Shown here: one piece after another, positions 1 to 6,224 of the stretch
Position numbering within the stretch: the first letter of the stretch is position 1
Layout of the letters: the number at the start of each line of letters is the position of its first letter
The notes under the pieces: generated by a model
Told to the model about the DNA's origin: nothing
The model's database searches: none
The model's input: only the letters and a program-made list of their open reading frames with translations
NCBI GenBank assembly: GCA_043802425.1
Contig: JAZDLA010000033.1
Location: 1-11,648 of the forward strand
Direction of reading: 5' to 3'
Length of the DNA: 11,648 bases
DNA from: JAGUYA01 sp043802425
Lineage (GTDB): Bacteria > Omnitrophota > Gorgyraeia > Gygaellales > Profunditerraquicolaceae
Position numbers and translations under genes: made by a program

Positions 1-1688
1 GACGGCGTGACATTAACGGCGATAATCTTTCTCGCCCCCATTTTAAATAAGACCTCCGTAGGCAAAGGATTAATCACCCCCCCGTCGGATAAGAAATCTT
101 GTTTAAATTTAAAGGGCATAAATACCCCGGGCATGGCACAGCTGGCCATAATCGCATCCACCAAAAGCCCTTTATCAATGACCCGGGATTCTTTTCTCTT
201 TATATCGCTGGCGACAATCAATAAGGGAAGCTTCACGTCGTGGAAAGTTTTATTGCCAAAACATTTCTTTAAGAAATTATAGAGTTTGTTGCCCTTAAGA
301 AATCCGCGCAGAGGCAAGGTCAAGTCTATGAATCCCCATATATATTTAGGCTCTTTGAATCCTTTGGTGATCTGGATTATCTCCTCGCTGGATTTTCCAA
401 TGGCCCAAAGCCCGGCAATCACTGCCCCGATACTGGAACCGGATATGGCATCAATGGGTATTTTTTCCTCCTCAATCACTTTCAACACCCCGATGTGGCA
501 GAAACCATAGCCAAAACCTACGCCCAATGCCAGGCCTACCAGGCAATCGCCCATCTGGCGCGAGATTCTTTTTATAGCACGGGCATACTCAGAATCGGAA
601 TCTGCCAAAACCAGCTTATCGGTACTAGAAAGCTCTATCCTAGGCAGGGTGGCGAATATCGGCTGGTTTAACATCCCTATCTGCTCCTGGTGAGATAGCT
701 TGGAGAATTTATATTCGTTAATGATCACCTTGATCTTTTTCTGCGAAAAACAGAATTCGGTCTTCAGCCTCTCTATTAAGTTACGCGTCCTCTTTAAATC
801 TACCGGCTCTGGGCTAGTGAGGATATTAATCATGTCTGACTGGTTCAGTATATCAAAAACAGCGCGGTCCATGATAGAGGGTAGATCTAAAACTATATAA
901 TGGTAATCATTAACCAGGAAACTCAAAAGGGCAGTTAGATTCTTTACGCAGGCTTCATCTTCATGCTTATAGTAAAAACAGATTAAATCTATGCCAAAAT
1001 TATTATGTAAAATAAAATCTTTTATTTTAGCGGGCGTATCCGGAGACGATTGCGCTAAATTAAAGATAGGATAACCGGTATTAATTTCTAATTTTGCAGG
1101 CAGGCTATGCATGCTATCTTCCGGGCGTATATCTAATATAACTGCAGACTTATGTGTTTCCTTCTTTAGGCTCAACCCCAGGTTCAAGGCATAAATAGTC
1201 TTGCCTGCCTGGGAATAAGAACTGAATACAGAAATAATCGTGCTCTCAAATATAGTCTTCTGGTGGATATCCTTGCACTTAAGCCTGCGGGATAGAGTCT
1301 GGCTTAAATCGATAGCCAATTGCGGTATCTTTTTTAAGATAAAATCAAAATCATCTTTTTTGATACGCAAAAGAAGGCTGTCGTTTAGGGCCCTTGCGGT
1401 TACGGAATGGGAATCACCCGTAAGAAGCGAAATAATCCCGAAATATTTTCCGCGGTGTAAATACTCTAATGTCGTCTCGTTTCCCTGTTGATCCTGGGTA
1501 TAGATTACTACCCTACCCAGAACGATACAGTAAAAGGCATCGGCAGGAGAGCCCTCCTGATAAATAACCCCTGCCTTCTTATACTCTGCCAGACTGCTTT
1601 TTTCTTTGACAATATCCCGCTCGGCGACAGATAATCCGGCGAATATAGGGATTTCTTGTAAAATTGAATCTTTATCTATGGCTTTCAT
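1..1688 (-). CDS. cNMP-binding / degenerate MinD-like / patatin-like phospholipase fusion (partial, 3' end outside window)
   Basis: The reading frame is open from ATG at 1688 to the left edge (562 codons), so the C-terminus is missing. Three regions can be read. Residues about 12-135 resemble a cyclic-nucleotide-binding beta-roll of Crp/EAL-type sensors. Residues about 150-375 resemble a ParA/MinD-like P-loop fold whose loop reads SSYSQAGKT (156-164): GKT is kept, but the first glycine and the signature lysine are absent, so ATP hydrolysis is doubtful. Residues about 383 onward form a patatin lipid acyl hydrolase, with a glycine-rich oxyanion stretch (389-395), the GSSIG nucleophile elbow (Ser419) and the DGG dyad aspartate (Asp535). 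The usual Arg of the oxyanion loop is Tyr394. No signal peptide is seen, so it is probably cytosolic or peripheral to the membrane. It starts one base after the glycosidase stop and has no clear Shine-Dalgarno, so translation is probably coupled. The substrate and the ligand are unknown. Confidence 0.88.
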   Translation of the reverse strand, partial: MKAIDKDSILQEIPIFAGLSVAERDIVKEKSSLAEYKKAGVIYQEGSPADAFYCIVLGRVVIYTQDQQGNETTLEYLHRGKYFGIISLLTGDSHSVTARALNDSLLLRIKKDDFDFILKKIPQLAIDLSQTLSRRLKCKDIHQKTIFESTIISVFSSYSQAGKTIYALNLGLSLKKETHKSAVILDIRPEDSMHSLPAKLEINTGYPIFNLAQSSPDTPAKIKDFILHNNFGIDLICFYYKHEDEACVKNLTALLSFLVNDYHYIVLDLPSIMDRAVFDILNQSDMINILTSPEPVDLKRTRNLIERLKTEFCFSQKKIKVIINEYKFSKLSHQEQIGMLNQPIFATLPRIELSSTDKLVLADSDSEYARAIKRISRQMGDCLVGLALGVGFGYGFCHIGVLKVIEEEKIPIDAISGSSIGAVIAGLWAIGKSSEEIIQITKGFKEPKYIWGFIDLTLPLRGFLKGNKLYNFLKKCFGNKTFHDVKLPLLIVASDIKRKESRVIDKGLLVDAIMASCAMPGVFMPFKFKQDFLSDGGVINPLPTEVLFKMGARKIIAVNVTP

Positions 1689-1689
1689 T

Positions 1690-2910
1690 TCAATCTAGCT
1701 TAAAAGTTTTACAAACCAGAGAAAATTTTTTAGCGCTCTCCCTGATAGTGCGTTTATAAGTATGGTAATCTACTCCAATAAGACCAAAACGCGGGGAAAA
1801 ACCCTTATCCCACTCGAAATTATCTATCAACGACCAGTAAATATAGCCTAAGACCTTTACGCCCTGCCGCATAGCCGAATGAACGCTCCTTAAGTGCTCC
1901 TCGATAAAACTCCACCTAAGGGTATCGTCATCAGTACAGATGCCGTTCTCTAAAATAAATACGGGGAGATTATATTTCTTAAATTTTAAAAGCAGGCTAT
2001 ATAACCCTTGGGGATATATATCCCAACCCATAGAATTTTTCTTAAGCTGGCTATGGTTTTTATTGCAAGTATCCATTGTCAGGCTCCTGATGCTCCAATT
2101 CTGCGTTTCTACCAGGCTACGGCTATAATAATTTATACCGATAAAATCAATGGCCTTAGCGCGTAAGAGCTTCTTGATAAAATCAAAATTATAATATCTA
2201 TCTCTTAAATAAGCGGCGAGCTTATTTCTTAAGCTGGGTATGCAAGGCACAAATGCCTGCGTATTCTTGGCGATACTTATTAATGGAGGGGTAAAGGCTT
2301 TATCTTTATAAATCCGCTGAATCAACCTGTAGCTTTCTATGTGTGAACGGATCATGGTCTCTCGCGCCTTGCGGGCCTTAGAAAAGGATTTTTCCTGTGG
2401 CGGCCAGACACCTAGGACATGGGCATGATAGATATAAACCAGGGGTTCATTTATAGTTACCCAATAACGCACATGTTCGGATAATTCCCGGACAACCTTA
2501 TCTACATAGCGTAAAAAATAAAACCCTGCCTTATCACTCTGCCAACCGCCTAATCGGTTAAACCAGAGGGGATTAGTAAAATGGTGCAGGGTAACGATGG
2601 GCTCAAGATGATATTCTTTTAAAGAGAGGATGACATCTTTATAGTGTTGTATTTCTTGGGAGGAGAATTGGCCTTCTTGCGGCTCAATACGGCTCCATTC
2701 AATAGAGAGGCGGTGACAATTATGGTGAAGGCCTGCGGCTAATCCAAAATCTTCTTTGTAAAGCTCGTAATGGCGGCAGGCAAACCCGGAGGTATCTTTT
2801 AGGCCTACCTTCTTCTCCCACTCCCACCAGTCATTATGGATATTATTTCCTTCTACCTGATGGCTAGAAGTAGCCGCACCCCAGAAGAACTCTTTAGGAA
2901 ACTCTATCAT
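1690..2910 (-). CDS. Glycoside hydrolase family 1 (beta-glucosidase-like)
   Basis: This 406-residue protein has the full GH1 signature. The N-terminus reads FPKEFFWGAATSSHQVEG with the sugar-binding Gln18. The acid/base is Glu155 in TINEP and the nucleophile is Glu321 in ILENGI. The C-terminal substrate segment 359-371 contains Trp359, Glu366 and Trp367, and the conserved NYY is at 260-262. The family normally hydrolyses beta-glucosides, beta-galactosides or 6-phospho-sugars with retention; the exact substrate cannot be read. It is slightly shorter than typical 440-480 residue members but lacks no core motif. No signal peptide is visible, so it is probably cytoplasmic. No Shine-Dalgarno precedes the ATG; the leader ends directly in an AT-rich stretch. 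It is the first gene of a transcript that begins near 3055 and continues into the patatin fusion. Confidence 0.95.
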   Translation of the reverse strand: MIEFPKEFFWGAATSSHQVEGNNIHNDWWEWEKKVGLKDTSGFACRHYELYKEDFGLAAGLHHNCHRLSIEWSRIEPQEGQFSSQEIQHYKDVILSLKEYHLEPIVTLHHFTNPLWFNRLGGWQSDKAGFYFLRYVDKVVRELSEHVRYWVTINEPLVYIYHAHVLGVWPPQEKSFSKARKARETMIRSHIESYRLIQRIYKDKAFTPPLISIAKNTQAFVPCIPSLRNKLAAYLRDRYYNFDFIKKLLRAKAIDFIGINYYSRSLVETQNWSIRSLTMDTCNKNHSQLKKNSMGWDIYPQGLYSLLLKFKKYNLPVFILENGICTDDDTLRWSFIEEHLRSVHSAMRQGVKVLGYIYWSLIDNFEWDKGFSPRFGLIGVDYHTYKRTIRESAKKFSLVCKTFKLD

Positions 2911-2923
2911 TAAATGAGCACAT

Positions 2924-2975
2924 AGCTTACCCTACCTGCCGGTGAGGCAGGGAACACTAAAAGTGTGAGTAAGTT
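2924..2975 (-). other. Predicted branched hairpin in the glycosidase leader
   Basis: An outer stem pairs 2924-2930 with 2969-2975 (one G-U pair). It encloses CCTGCC/GGCAGG (2935-2940 with 2946-2951) and ACACT/AGTGT (2954-2958 with 2962-2966). It occupies the same position in the leader as the unrelated hairpin 4154-4188 in the other copy. It may mask the glycosidase translation start. Confidence 0.5.
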
Positions 2976-2987
2976 ATCAGTGCTAAT

Positions 2988-3063
2988 TAATCCGCCGAAG
3001 GCGGATAAGTTCGTGCATACAATTTACGTTCATCCTATTCCGTAAATTGTGCACTTACTTATT
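2988..3063 (-). repeat. 76-bp leader repeat, copy 1
   Basis: It matches 4223-4298 at 73 of 76 bases. It contains a perfect 6-bp stem TCCGCC-GAA-GGCGGA (2991-3005). A longer stem pairs 3013-3028 with 3041-3054 (14 pairs with a two-base bulge) around a 12-base loop. The three differences from copy 2 (3031, 3034, 3036) all lie in that loop, while the stems are unchanged. Its right edge overlaps the -10 box of the promoter, so it would form the very 5' end of the glycosidase mRNA. Confidence 0.9.
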
Positions 3064-3088
3064 ATACCACCTGAAAATTGAATGAACA
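3061..3088 (-). promoter_or_regulatory. Sigma70-type promoter for glycosidase-patatin transcript
   Basis: On the minus strand a perfect TATAAT (3066-3061) is preceded by TGG, giving an extended -10 (TGnTATAAT). A poor -35 candidate, TGTTCA (3088-3083), lies 16 bases upstream; the extended -10 could compensate. Transcription would begin near 3055, so the leader to the glycosidase ATG is about 145 bases. The promoter lies downstream of the terminator of the preceding transcript, which fits an independent unit. Confidence 0.6.
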
Positions 3089-3090
3089 GG

Positions 3091-3119
3091 CAATTTATGG
3101 AACGAAGTGACATAAATTG
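3091..3119. repeat. Hairpin repeat upstream of promoter
   Basis: Perfect 9-bp arms CAATTTATG / CATAAATTG (3091-3099, 3111-3119) enclose GAACGAAGTGA. The core TTATGGA..CGAAGTG..GACATAA is shared with the hairpin at 4154-4188, but the outer arm bases differ and still pair. It sits just upstream of the -35 region of the glycosidase promoter and could be an operator or a REP-like repeat. Confidence 0.6.
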
Positions 3120-3168
3120 AAGCCATTGATTTTACTCGTGGTAGTGGCGTCTGTGAATTAATCCCAAC

Positions 3169-3193
3169 AAAAAAATACCTGTCTTACGACAGG
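3169..3193 (-). terminator. Rho-independent terminator
   Basis: On the minus strand CCTGTC-GTAA-GACAGG (3193-3178) is followed by TA and a run of seven T (3175-3169). It lies 44 bases after the stop of the small DVDH membrane protein and separates that transcript from the glycosidase promoter. Confidence 0.85.
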
Positions 3194-3236
3194 CGGGTCG
3201 GGACTTATGCCATAAAAAGGGCAAGGAACCTAAACT

Positions 3237-3659
3237 CTATTTAAGGATATCTTCCCTTCTAAACCCCTTAATAATCCTGAATGTCAAAAAATAAGCTGGG
3301 GCCTTTATTACCTCCCTGTTGAACATAAGATCCAAGACCATGTGTTGAGTTATGCCAATAGCAAAAGCAATCCAGAATACGCCTAATTTAAAGAACCAGA
3401 TGGTAATCCAAAGGAGGATCACTAAATCTAAGGAATGTAAAAAAAGAAACACAAACCGGTATTTCCTTGCTGCGCACCAAGTATAGATATCTTTTATTTT
3501 GAGCGTTATCCCCCAGTGGAAATAATAATCAAAAATGTGGTCTACGTCTATTAATATACCTGCGGCTAAAGAACTACAAAATGACGCTGTAGAGCGAAAA
3601 ACAAAATAAACCACTGTGCTTACAGCAAAAGTAACGATAATGTGGCCTGCGGGCTTGAT
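3237..3659 (-). CDS. Small integral membrane protein with DVDH motif; likely ATC start
   Basis: The protein carries a GILIDVDHIFDYY motif and about three hydrophobic helices, then HMVLDLMFN. This His/Asp pattern is that of small membrane proteins related to the YdjM/DUF457-type putative metal-dependent hydrolases; the function is unknown. The first conventional start is GTG at 3614 (125 residues), but it has no ribosome site and cuts into the first helix. Reading upstream in frame gives I-KPAGHIIVTFAVST, a typical N-terminus for such proteins, with ATC (3659-3657) where ATG would be expected. AGAGG lies six bases before it. No ATG, GTG or TTG exists between the lipoprotein stop (3672) and 3614. 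I annotate the ATC start (140 residues). It is cotranscribed with the lipoprotein, 12 bases downstream, and followed by a terminator. Confidence 0.7.
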   Translation of the reverse strand: MKPAGHIIVTFAVSTVVYFVFRSTASFCSSLAAGILIDVDHIFDYYFHWGITLKIKDIYTWCAARKYRFVFLFLHSLDLVILLWITIWFFKLGVFWIAFAIGITQHMVLDLMFNREVIKAPAYFLTFRIIKGFRREDILK

Positions 3660-3671
3660 CTTAAACCTCTG

Positions 3672-4130
3672 TTATCTTTTTTTGCGGGTTTTGGGGGATT
3701 CGGGCGCAGGATTAAGGTATGCGCTTAATAAAGCCCACGTCTTAGATCCGACCTTACCGTCAACTTCCAGATTACTTGCCTTCTGGAAATCCTCTATTGC
3801 TTTTTTAGTCAGGGGACCAATTTTACCATCTACTAAGCCTATATAATAACCCGCATTCTTTAATGCGGCCTGGATTTCCCTAACCGTGGGCTTAGAGGAA
3901 GCAGCCATAACTGGCGGCAGCTGCTCGTATTCTGCCGAGGTCGACACTACTGCCGCAGGTTCAACCTTAGAAGTTTCCTCCGGAATTTCCTGGCTTTGAG
4001 TATTGAGCTTACCCAATTCGTCTATAGAAATCGGCTCCTGCATATCTAAAAAGGGATCCTCTTTTTTACCGCAGCCAAATAGGTAAATTATCGCTACTAA
4101 TGCCAGGATAATAAATACAAATTTTTTCAT
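3672..4130 (-). CDS. Lipoprotein with C-terminal peptidoglycan-binding domain
   Basis: This 152-residue protein starts at ATG 4130 behind a strong GGAGG. It has a lipoprotein signal (KK, hydrophobic 4-18, then LFGC with Cys20 as the lipidation site; Phe at -2 is less usual). Residues 21-80 form an acidic, Pro/Ser/Thr-rich linker. Residues 81-138 are a peptidoglycan-binding domain 1 repeat: IQAALKNAGYYIGLVDGKIG, then TKKAIEDFQ, LEVDGKVGSKTW. The tail is basic (KTRKKR). It probably tethers a membrane to the cell wall or anchors an envelope factor; no catalytic domain is present. An in-frame start at 4181 was rejected because it falls inside a leader hairpin and lacks a ribosome site. It is the first gene of the transcript from the promoter near 4300. 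Confidence 0.9.
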   Translation of the reverse strand: MKKFVFIILALVAIIYLFGCGKKEDPFLDMQEPISIDELGKLNTQSQEIPEETSKVEPAAVVSTSAEYEQLPPVMAASSKPTVREIQAALKNAGYYIGLVDGKIGPLTKKAIEDFQKASNLEVDGKVGSKTWALLSAYLNPAPESPKTRKKR

Positions 4131-4135
4131 ACCTT

Positions 4136-4140
4136 CCTCC
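4136..4140 (-). promoter_or_regulatory. Strong Shine-Dalgarno of lipoprotein gene
   Basis: AAGGAGGAAGGT directly precedes the ATG at 4130 and decides the start. It lies immediately after the shared leader end TGCTCATTTA; the glycosidase leader has the same 10 bases but no Shine-Dalgarno after them. Confidence 0.9.
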
Positions 4141-4153
4141 TTTAAATGAGCAT

Positions 4154-4188
4154 TTGACTTATGGAGCACGAAGTGCGACATAAGTCAA
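4154..4188 (-). repeat. Hairpin in lipoprotein leader, second member of the hairpin family
   Basis: Arms TTGACTTATG / CATAAGTCAA (4154-4163, 4179-4188) pair perfectly over 10 bp. An inner GCAC-GAA-GTGC stem (4166-4176) is separated by a GA/GA internal loop. It shares the core sequence of the hairpin at 3091-3119 but has different, still pairing arms. It ends 14 bases before the Shine-Dalgarno in the mRNA. Confidence 0.7.
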
Positions 4189-4222
4189 TCTTCTATGTTT
4201 TTCTTCTTTGAAGATGCGAATT

Positions 4223-4298
4223 TAATCCGCCGAAGGCGGATAAGTTCGTGCATACAATTTACGTTTATTCCATTCCGTAAATTGTGCACTTACTTATT
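4223..4298 (-). repeat. 76-bp leader repeat, copy 2
   Basis: It is 73/76 identical to 2988-3063, with stems 4226-4240 and 4248-4263/4276-4289 unchanged and loop differences only. Its right edge abuts the -10 box of the lipoprotein promoter, as in copy 1. Confidence 0.9.
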
Positions 4299-4323
4299 TT
4301 AATACTTTATTTATAAAAATCAA
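4296..4323 (-). promoter_or_regulatory. Sigma70-type promoter for lipoprotein transcript
   Basis: On the minus strand TTGATT (4323-4318), a 16-base spacer and TAAAAT (4301-4296) form a plausible promoter. The -10 lies at the same position relative to the leader repeat as TATAAT in copy 1. The flanks upstream of the two promoters are unrelated, so the promoters are similar in place but not in sequence. Confidence 0.5.
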
Positions 4324-4335
4324 TCAAAACTTTAC

Positions 4336-4385
4336 CCCCGTTATAAATATCCATCTAATCCCAGAAAACAAAATTTGTAACGGGG
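4336..4385 (-). terminator. Possible weak terminator after the MFS gene
   Basis: Just after the MFS stop codon, CCCCGTTA and TAACGGGG (4385-4378 with 4343-4336) pair over 8 bp around a 34-base loop, followed by GTAAAGTTTTG on the minus strand. The loop is long and the T tract is poor, so termination is uncertain. Confidence 0.35.
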
Positions 4386-4386
4386 T

Positions 4387-5586
4387 TTACAACTGCCTTC
4401 TTATGTCCGGGTATAGTATATTGATAACTATAAAAAATATGGTACAAATAATACCGCTGAGCATCACCGTAAAAGAAACGCCCAGGACCCCTGAAAGGCT
4501 TCCCGCGATTAAATTACCGAAAGGCATAAAACCGGCAAAGGTAAACATAAATACGCTCATTACCCTGCCTCTAAATTCATCGCTGACAACCGTCTGTAAT
4601 AGTGTGTTGATTATAGCGATAGCGGTAACAGAACCCCACCCTATTAATGCCAAAGCAATAATCGATAATAAGTATGCCTTGGAGAGAGAAAATAATATCA
4701 AGGCCAGAGAAAATACTATGGAAGATATAACCAAAAGCCTGCCTCTATGTTTAAATTCTCCTAGCCCTGCAAGAAACAAGGCGGCGATTAAAGCGCCTAG
4801 CCCGCTAGAAGACATCAGTACCCCCAGCCCCTTAGCGCCAACATTTAATACCTGCTCCGCAAAAATAGGCATAAGGATGATATAGGAAACTCCGAACAAG
4901 CTAGAAACACCCACCATAGTAATTAATGCCAATATCAGGCGGTTATTCCTTATAACCTTTAGGCCCGCGATTAAATCTCTCACCACAGTATTATTGCGAG
5001 AAGTCCGGGGATTATTATTTATCCTGATGGATAAAAGAATAATAATGAATGGGAGAAAGCTGATAGCGTTTATATAAAAACACCCGCTCATGCCTATACT
5101 AGCGATAAAGATACCCGCCAAGGCAGGCCCGATTATGCGGCTGGCATTAAAAGCCACCGAGTTTAAGGTCACGGCATTAAAGAGATGTTCCCGTCCAGAT
5201 AATTCTACCACCACTGCCTGCCTGCTGGGAGCATCGAAAGCCATGACTATGCCGTTAAGCACGGCAATAAACATTATACAAGATGCGGTGATTAATTCTA
5301 TCTGTGTCAATACTGCCAAGAATAATGCCAGAACCATAAAGGCGCCCTGGGTAAAAAGAAGGATACTCTTCTTATTCATCCTGTCTGCTACTACGCCTCC
5401 GAATAATGATAAGAGGAATACGGGCACATAACTTAAAAATCCTACCAATCCTAATAAAAACGCTGAATTAGTAAGGCGAAATACCAACCAACTCTGGGCT
5501 ACGGATTGAACCCAGGTCCCGATAAGGGAAATAAACATCCCTATCCAGTAGAGTCTGAAATTTCTTACCTTTAACGAGGAAAGCAT
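4387..5586 (-). CDS. MFS transporter, EntS/MFS_3-like exporter
   Basis: This 399-residue polytopic protein has roughly twelve hydrophobic helices. Family features include the N-terminal LKVRNFRLYWIGMFISLIG, the loop 2-3 motif GGVVADRMNKK (63-73), FDAPSRQA (117-124), the TM5 motif NASRIIGPALAG (147-158) and DEFRGRVMS (336-344). These are typical of the DHA3/EntS-like (MFS_3) group, which exports siderophores, macrolides and other small molecules; the substrate cannot be read. The central loop at 186-210 carries an Arg/Asn-rich stretch. The ATG lies one base after the stop of the ferredoxin-like gene (TAAAATG) and no Shine-Dalgarno is visible, so it is probably translated by reinitiation as the last gene of the antiporter transcript. 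A functional link to the antiporter is not evident. Confidence 0.9.
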   Translation of the reverse strand: MLSSLKVRNFRLYWIGMFISLIGTWVQSVAQSWLVFRLTNSAFLLGLVGFLSYVPVFLLSLFGGVVADRMNKKSILLFTQGAFMVLALFLAVLTQIELITASCIMFIAVLNGIVMAFDAPSRQAVVVELSGREHLFNAVTLNSVAFNASRIIGPALAGIFIASIGMSGCFYINAISFLPFIIILLSIRINNNPRTSRNNTVVRDLIAGLKVIRNNRLILALITMVGVSSLFGVSYIILMPIFAEQVLNVGAKGLGVLMSSSGLGALIAALFLAGLGEFKHRGRLLVISSIVFSLALILFSLSKAYLLSIIALALIGWGSVTAIAIINTLLQTVVSDEFRGRVMSVFMFTFAGFMPFGNLIAGSLSGVLGVSFTVMLSGIICTIFFIVINILYPDIRRQL

Positions 5587-5587
5587 T

Positions 5588-6190
5588 TTAAGACTTAATT
5601 ACTGCTTCGCGCTTACAGCGGGGACAGAGGATTTTAATGCGGTCAGAACGCTGGAAATCCAATTCTTCTTTAGGAGAGTATTTTTCTTTTAAGGTAAGGC
5701 TTTCTATCTGTTTTAAATATAATAACGTAAGCGAGGCGTTGGAAAAACAAAGTGGTCCTAACTTTTTAGCCACCCATAATATCTGGTCATAGGGCGCGAT
5801 ATTTTCTCCGCAACAATCACAAACTGCAAGTTCCTTTTCTATCGTCTGTTTAAGCTCGCTTCTTTTGCCGGTGGTAGCTAAATCGAACTCCTGGGAAAGC
5901 ATAATCCCTTTTTCCGTGATACAATTTGCCTGGCACTGCCCGCAAAATATACAGGTATCCCAATTCACGGTTAAAATCCTCTTGCCCCTTATGTCCTGCA
6001 TCTCGATCGCCTTTGCCGGGCAGACCTGAAAACAGGCGCCGCAACCCACACAATCTTCTTCATGAAATTCTGGCTTTCCCTTGAATCGCGCATAAGGTTT
6101 ATGCGGTTCGTAGGGAAACTTAGAGGTATAAGGGCCTTTAATCAGTGCCTTTATCGCTTCTTTTAACTCTCTTAATTTTGGATATCTCAT
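5588..6190 (-). CDS. Two-[4Fe-4S] ferredoxin-like subunit, NuoI/HyfH/MbhN type with zinc-ribbon-like tail
   Basis: The 200-residue protein has two cysteine quartets, Cys47/50/53/57 (followed by Pro) and Cys80/83/86/90 (no following Pro), each of CxxCxxCxxxC form. Two further cysteine pairs follow, CDCCGE (124-127) and CPRC (189-192), which together resemble a zinc ribbon or rubredoxin knuckle. The N-terminus KLRELKEAIKALIKGPYTSKFPYEPHKP resembles NuoI/HycF/HyfH subunits of complex I-related hydrogenases and oxidoreductases, which pass electrons from ferredoxin or formate to a NuoB-like subunit. It follows mnhG by 31 bases with AGG five bases before its ATG. Its presence argues that the antiporter genes form part of a redox-driven complex. 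It could instead be a stand-alone polyferredoxin that happens to share the operon. Confidence 0.88.
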   Translation of the reverse strand: MRYPKLRELKEAIKALIKGPYTSKFPYEPHKPYARFKGKPEFHEEDCVGCGACFQVCPAKAIEMQDIRGKRILTVNWDTCIFCGQCQANCITEKGIMLSQEFDLATTGKRSELKQTIEKELAVCDCCGENIAPYDQILWVAKKLGPLCFSNASLTLLYLKQIESLTLKEKYSPKEELDFQRSDRIKILCPRCKREAVIKS

Positions 6191-6203
6191 CTTTACCTAA
6201 TCC

Positions 6204-6224
6204 CTACCTACTACATACTACCTA
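6204..6224. repeat. Degenerate heptanucleotide tandem repeat between mnhG and ferredoxin gene
   Basis: Three 7-base units CTACCTA, CTACATA, CTACCTA follow head to tail, and the last includes the mnhG stop codon. The 31-base gap between the genes consists mostly of this repeat. The GTAGG-like units on the minus strand precede the true ribosome site. Confidence 0.6.

Larger units (their letters stand above)
2911..3236. other. Intergenic regulatory region between glycosidase and small membrane protein
   Basis: No gene is seen here. From right to left it holds the intrinsic terminator of the upstream transcript (3169-3193), a hairpin of a repeat family (3091-3119), a promoter (3061-3088), the 76-base leader repeat (2988-3063), a three-stem structure (2924-2975) and the short TGCTCATTTA sequence touching the glycosidase ATG. 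The stretch 3120-3168 shows nothing recognisable. Confidence 0.7.

Noticed and set aside
7..1491. Several plus-strand open frames (7-282, 286-510, 700-900, 1240-1491)
   Set aside because: They are antisense to the continuous patatin fusion frame, lack ribosome sites, and show no family resemblance.
2991..3005. TCCGCC-TTC-GGCGGA as a stand-alone terminator or UUCG tetraloop
   Set aside because: No T tract follows, the loop is three bases, and it lies inside a leader after the promoter.
4131..4181. N-terminal extension of the lipoprotein from an in-frame ATG at 4181
   Set aside because: It would translate the leader hairpin, has no ribosome site, and buries the signal peptide. ATG 4130 has a strong GGAGG.
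2988..4298. The two repeats as ends of a composite transposon or an integron-like site
   Set aside because: They are direct repeats flanking a lipoprotein and a small membrane gene, no transposase is present, and both copies sit at promoters.
4403..5431. Plus-strand frames opposite the MFS gene (160 and 113 residues)
   Set aside because: They are rich in low-complexity Lys/Pro/Ala/Ile text mirrored from hydrophobic codons, and the MFS protein on the other strand is unambiguous.
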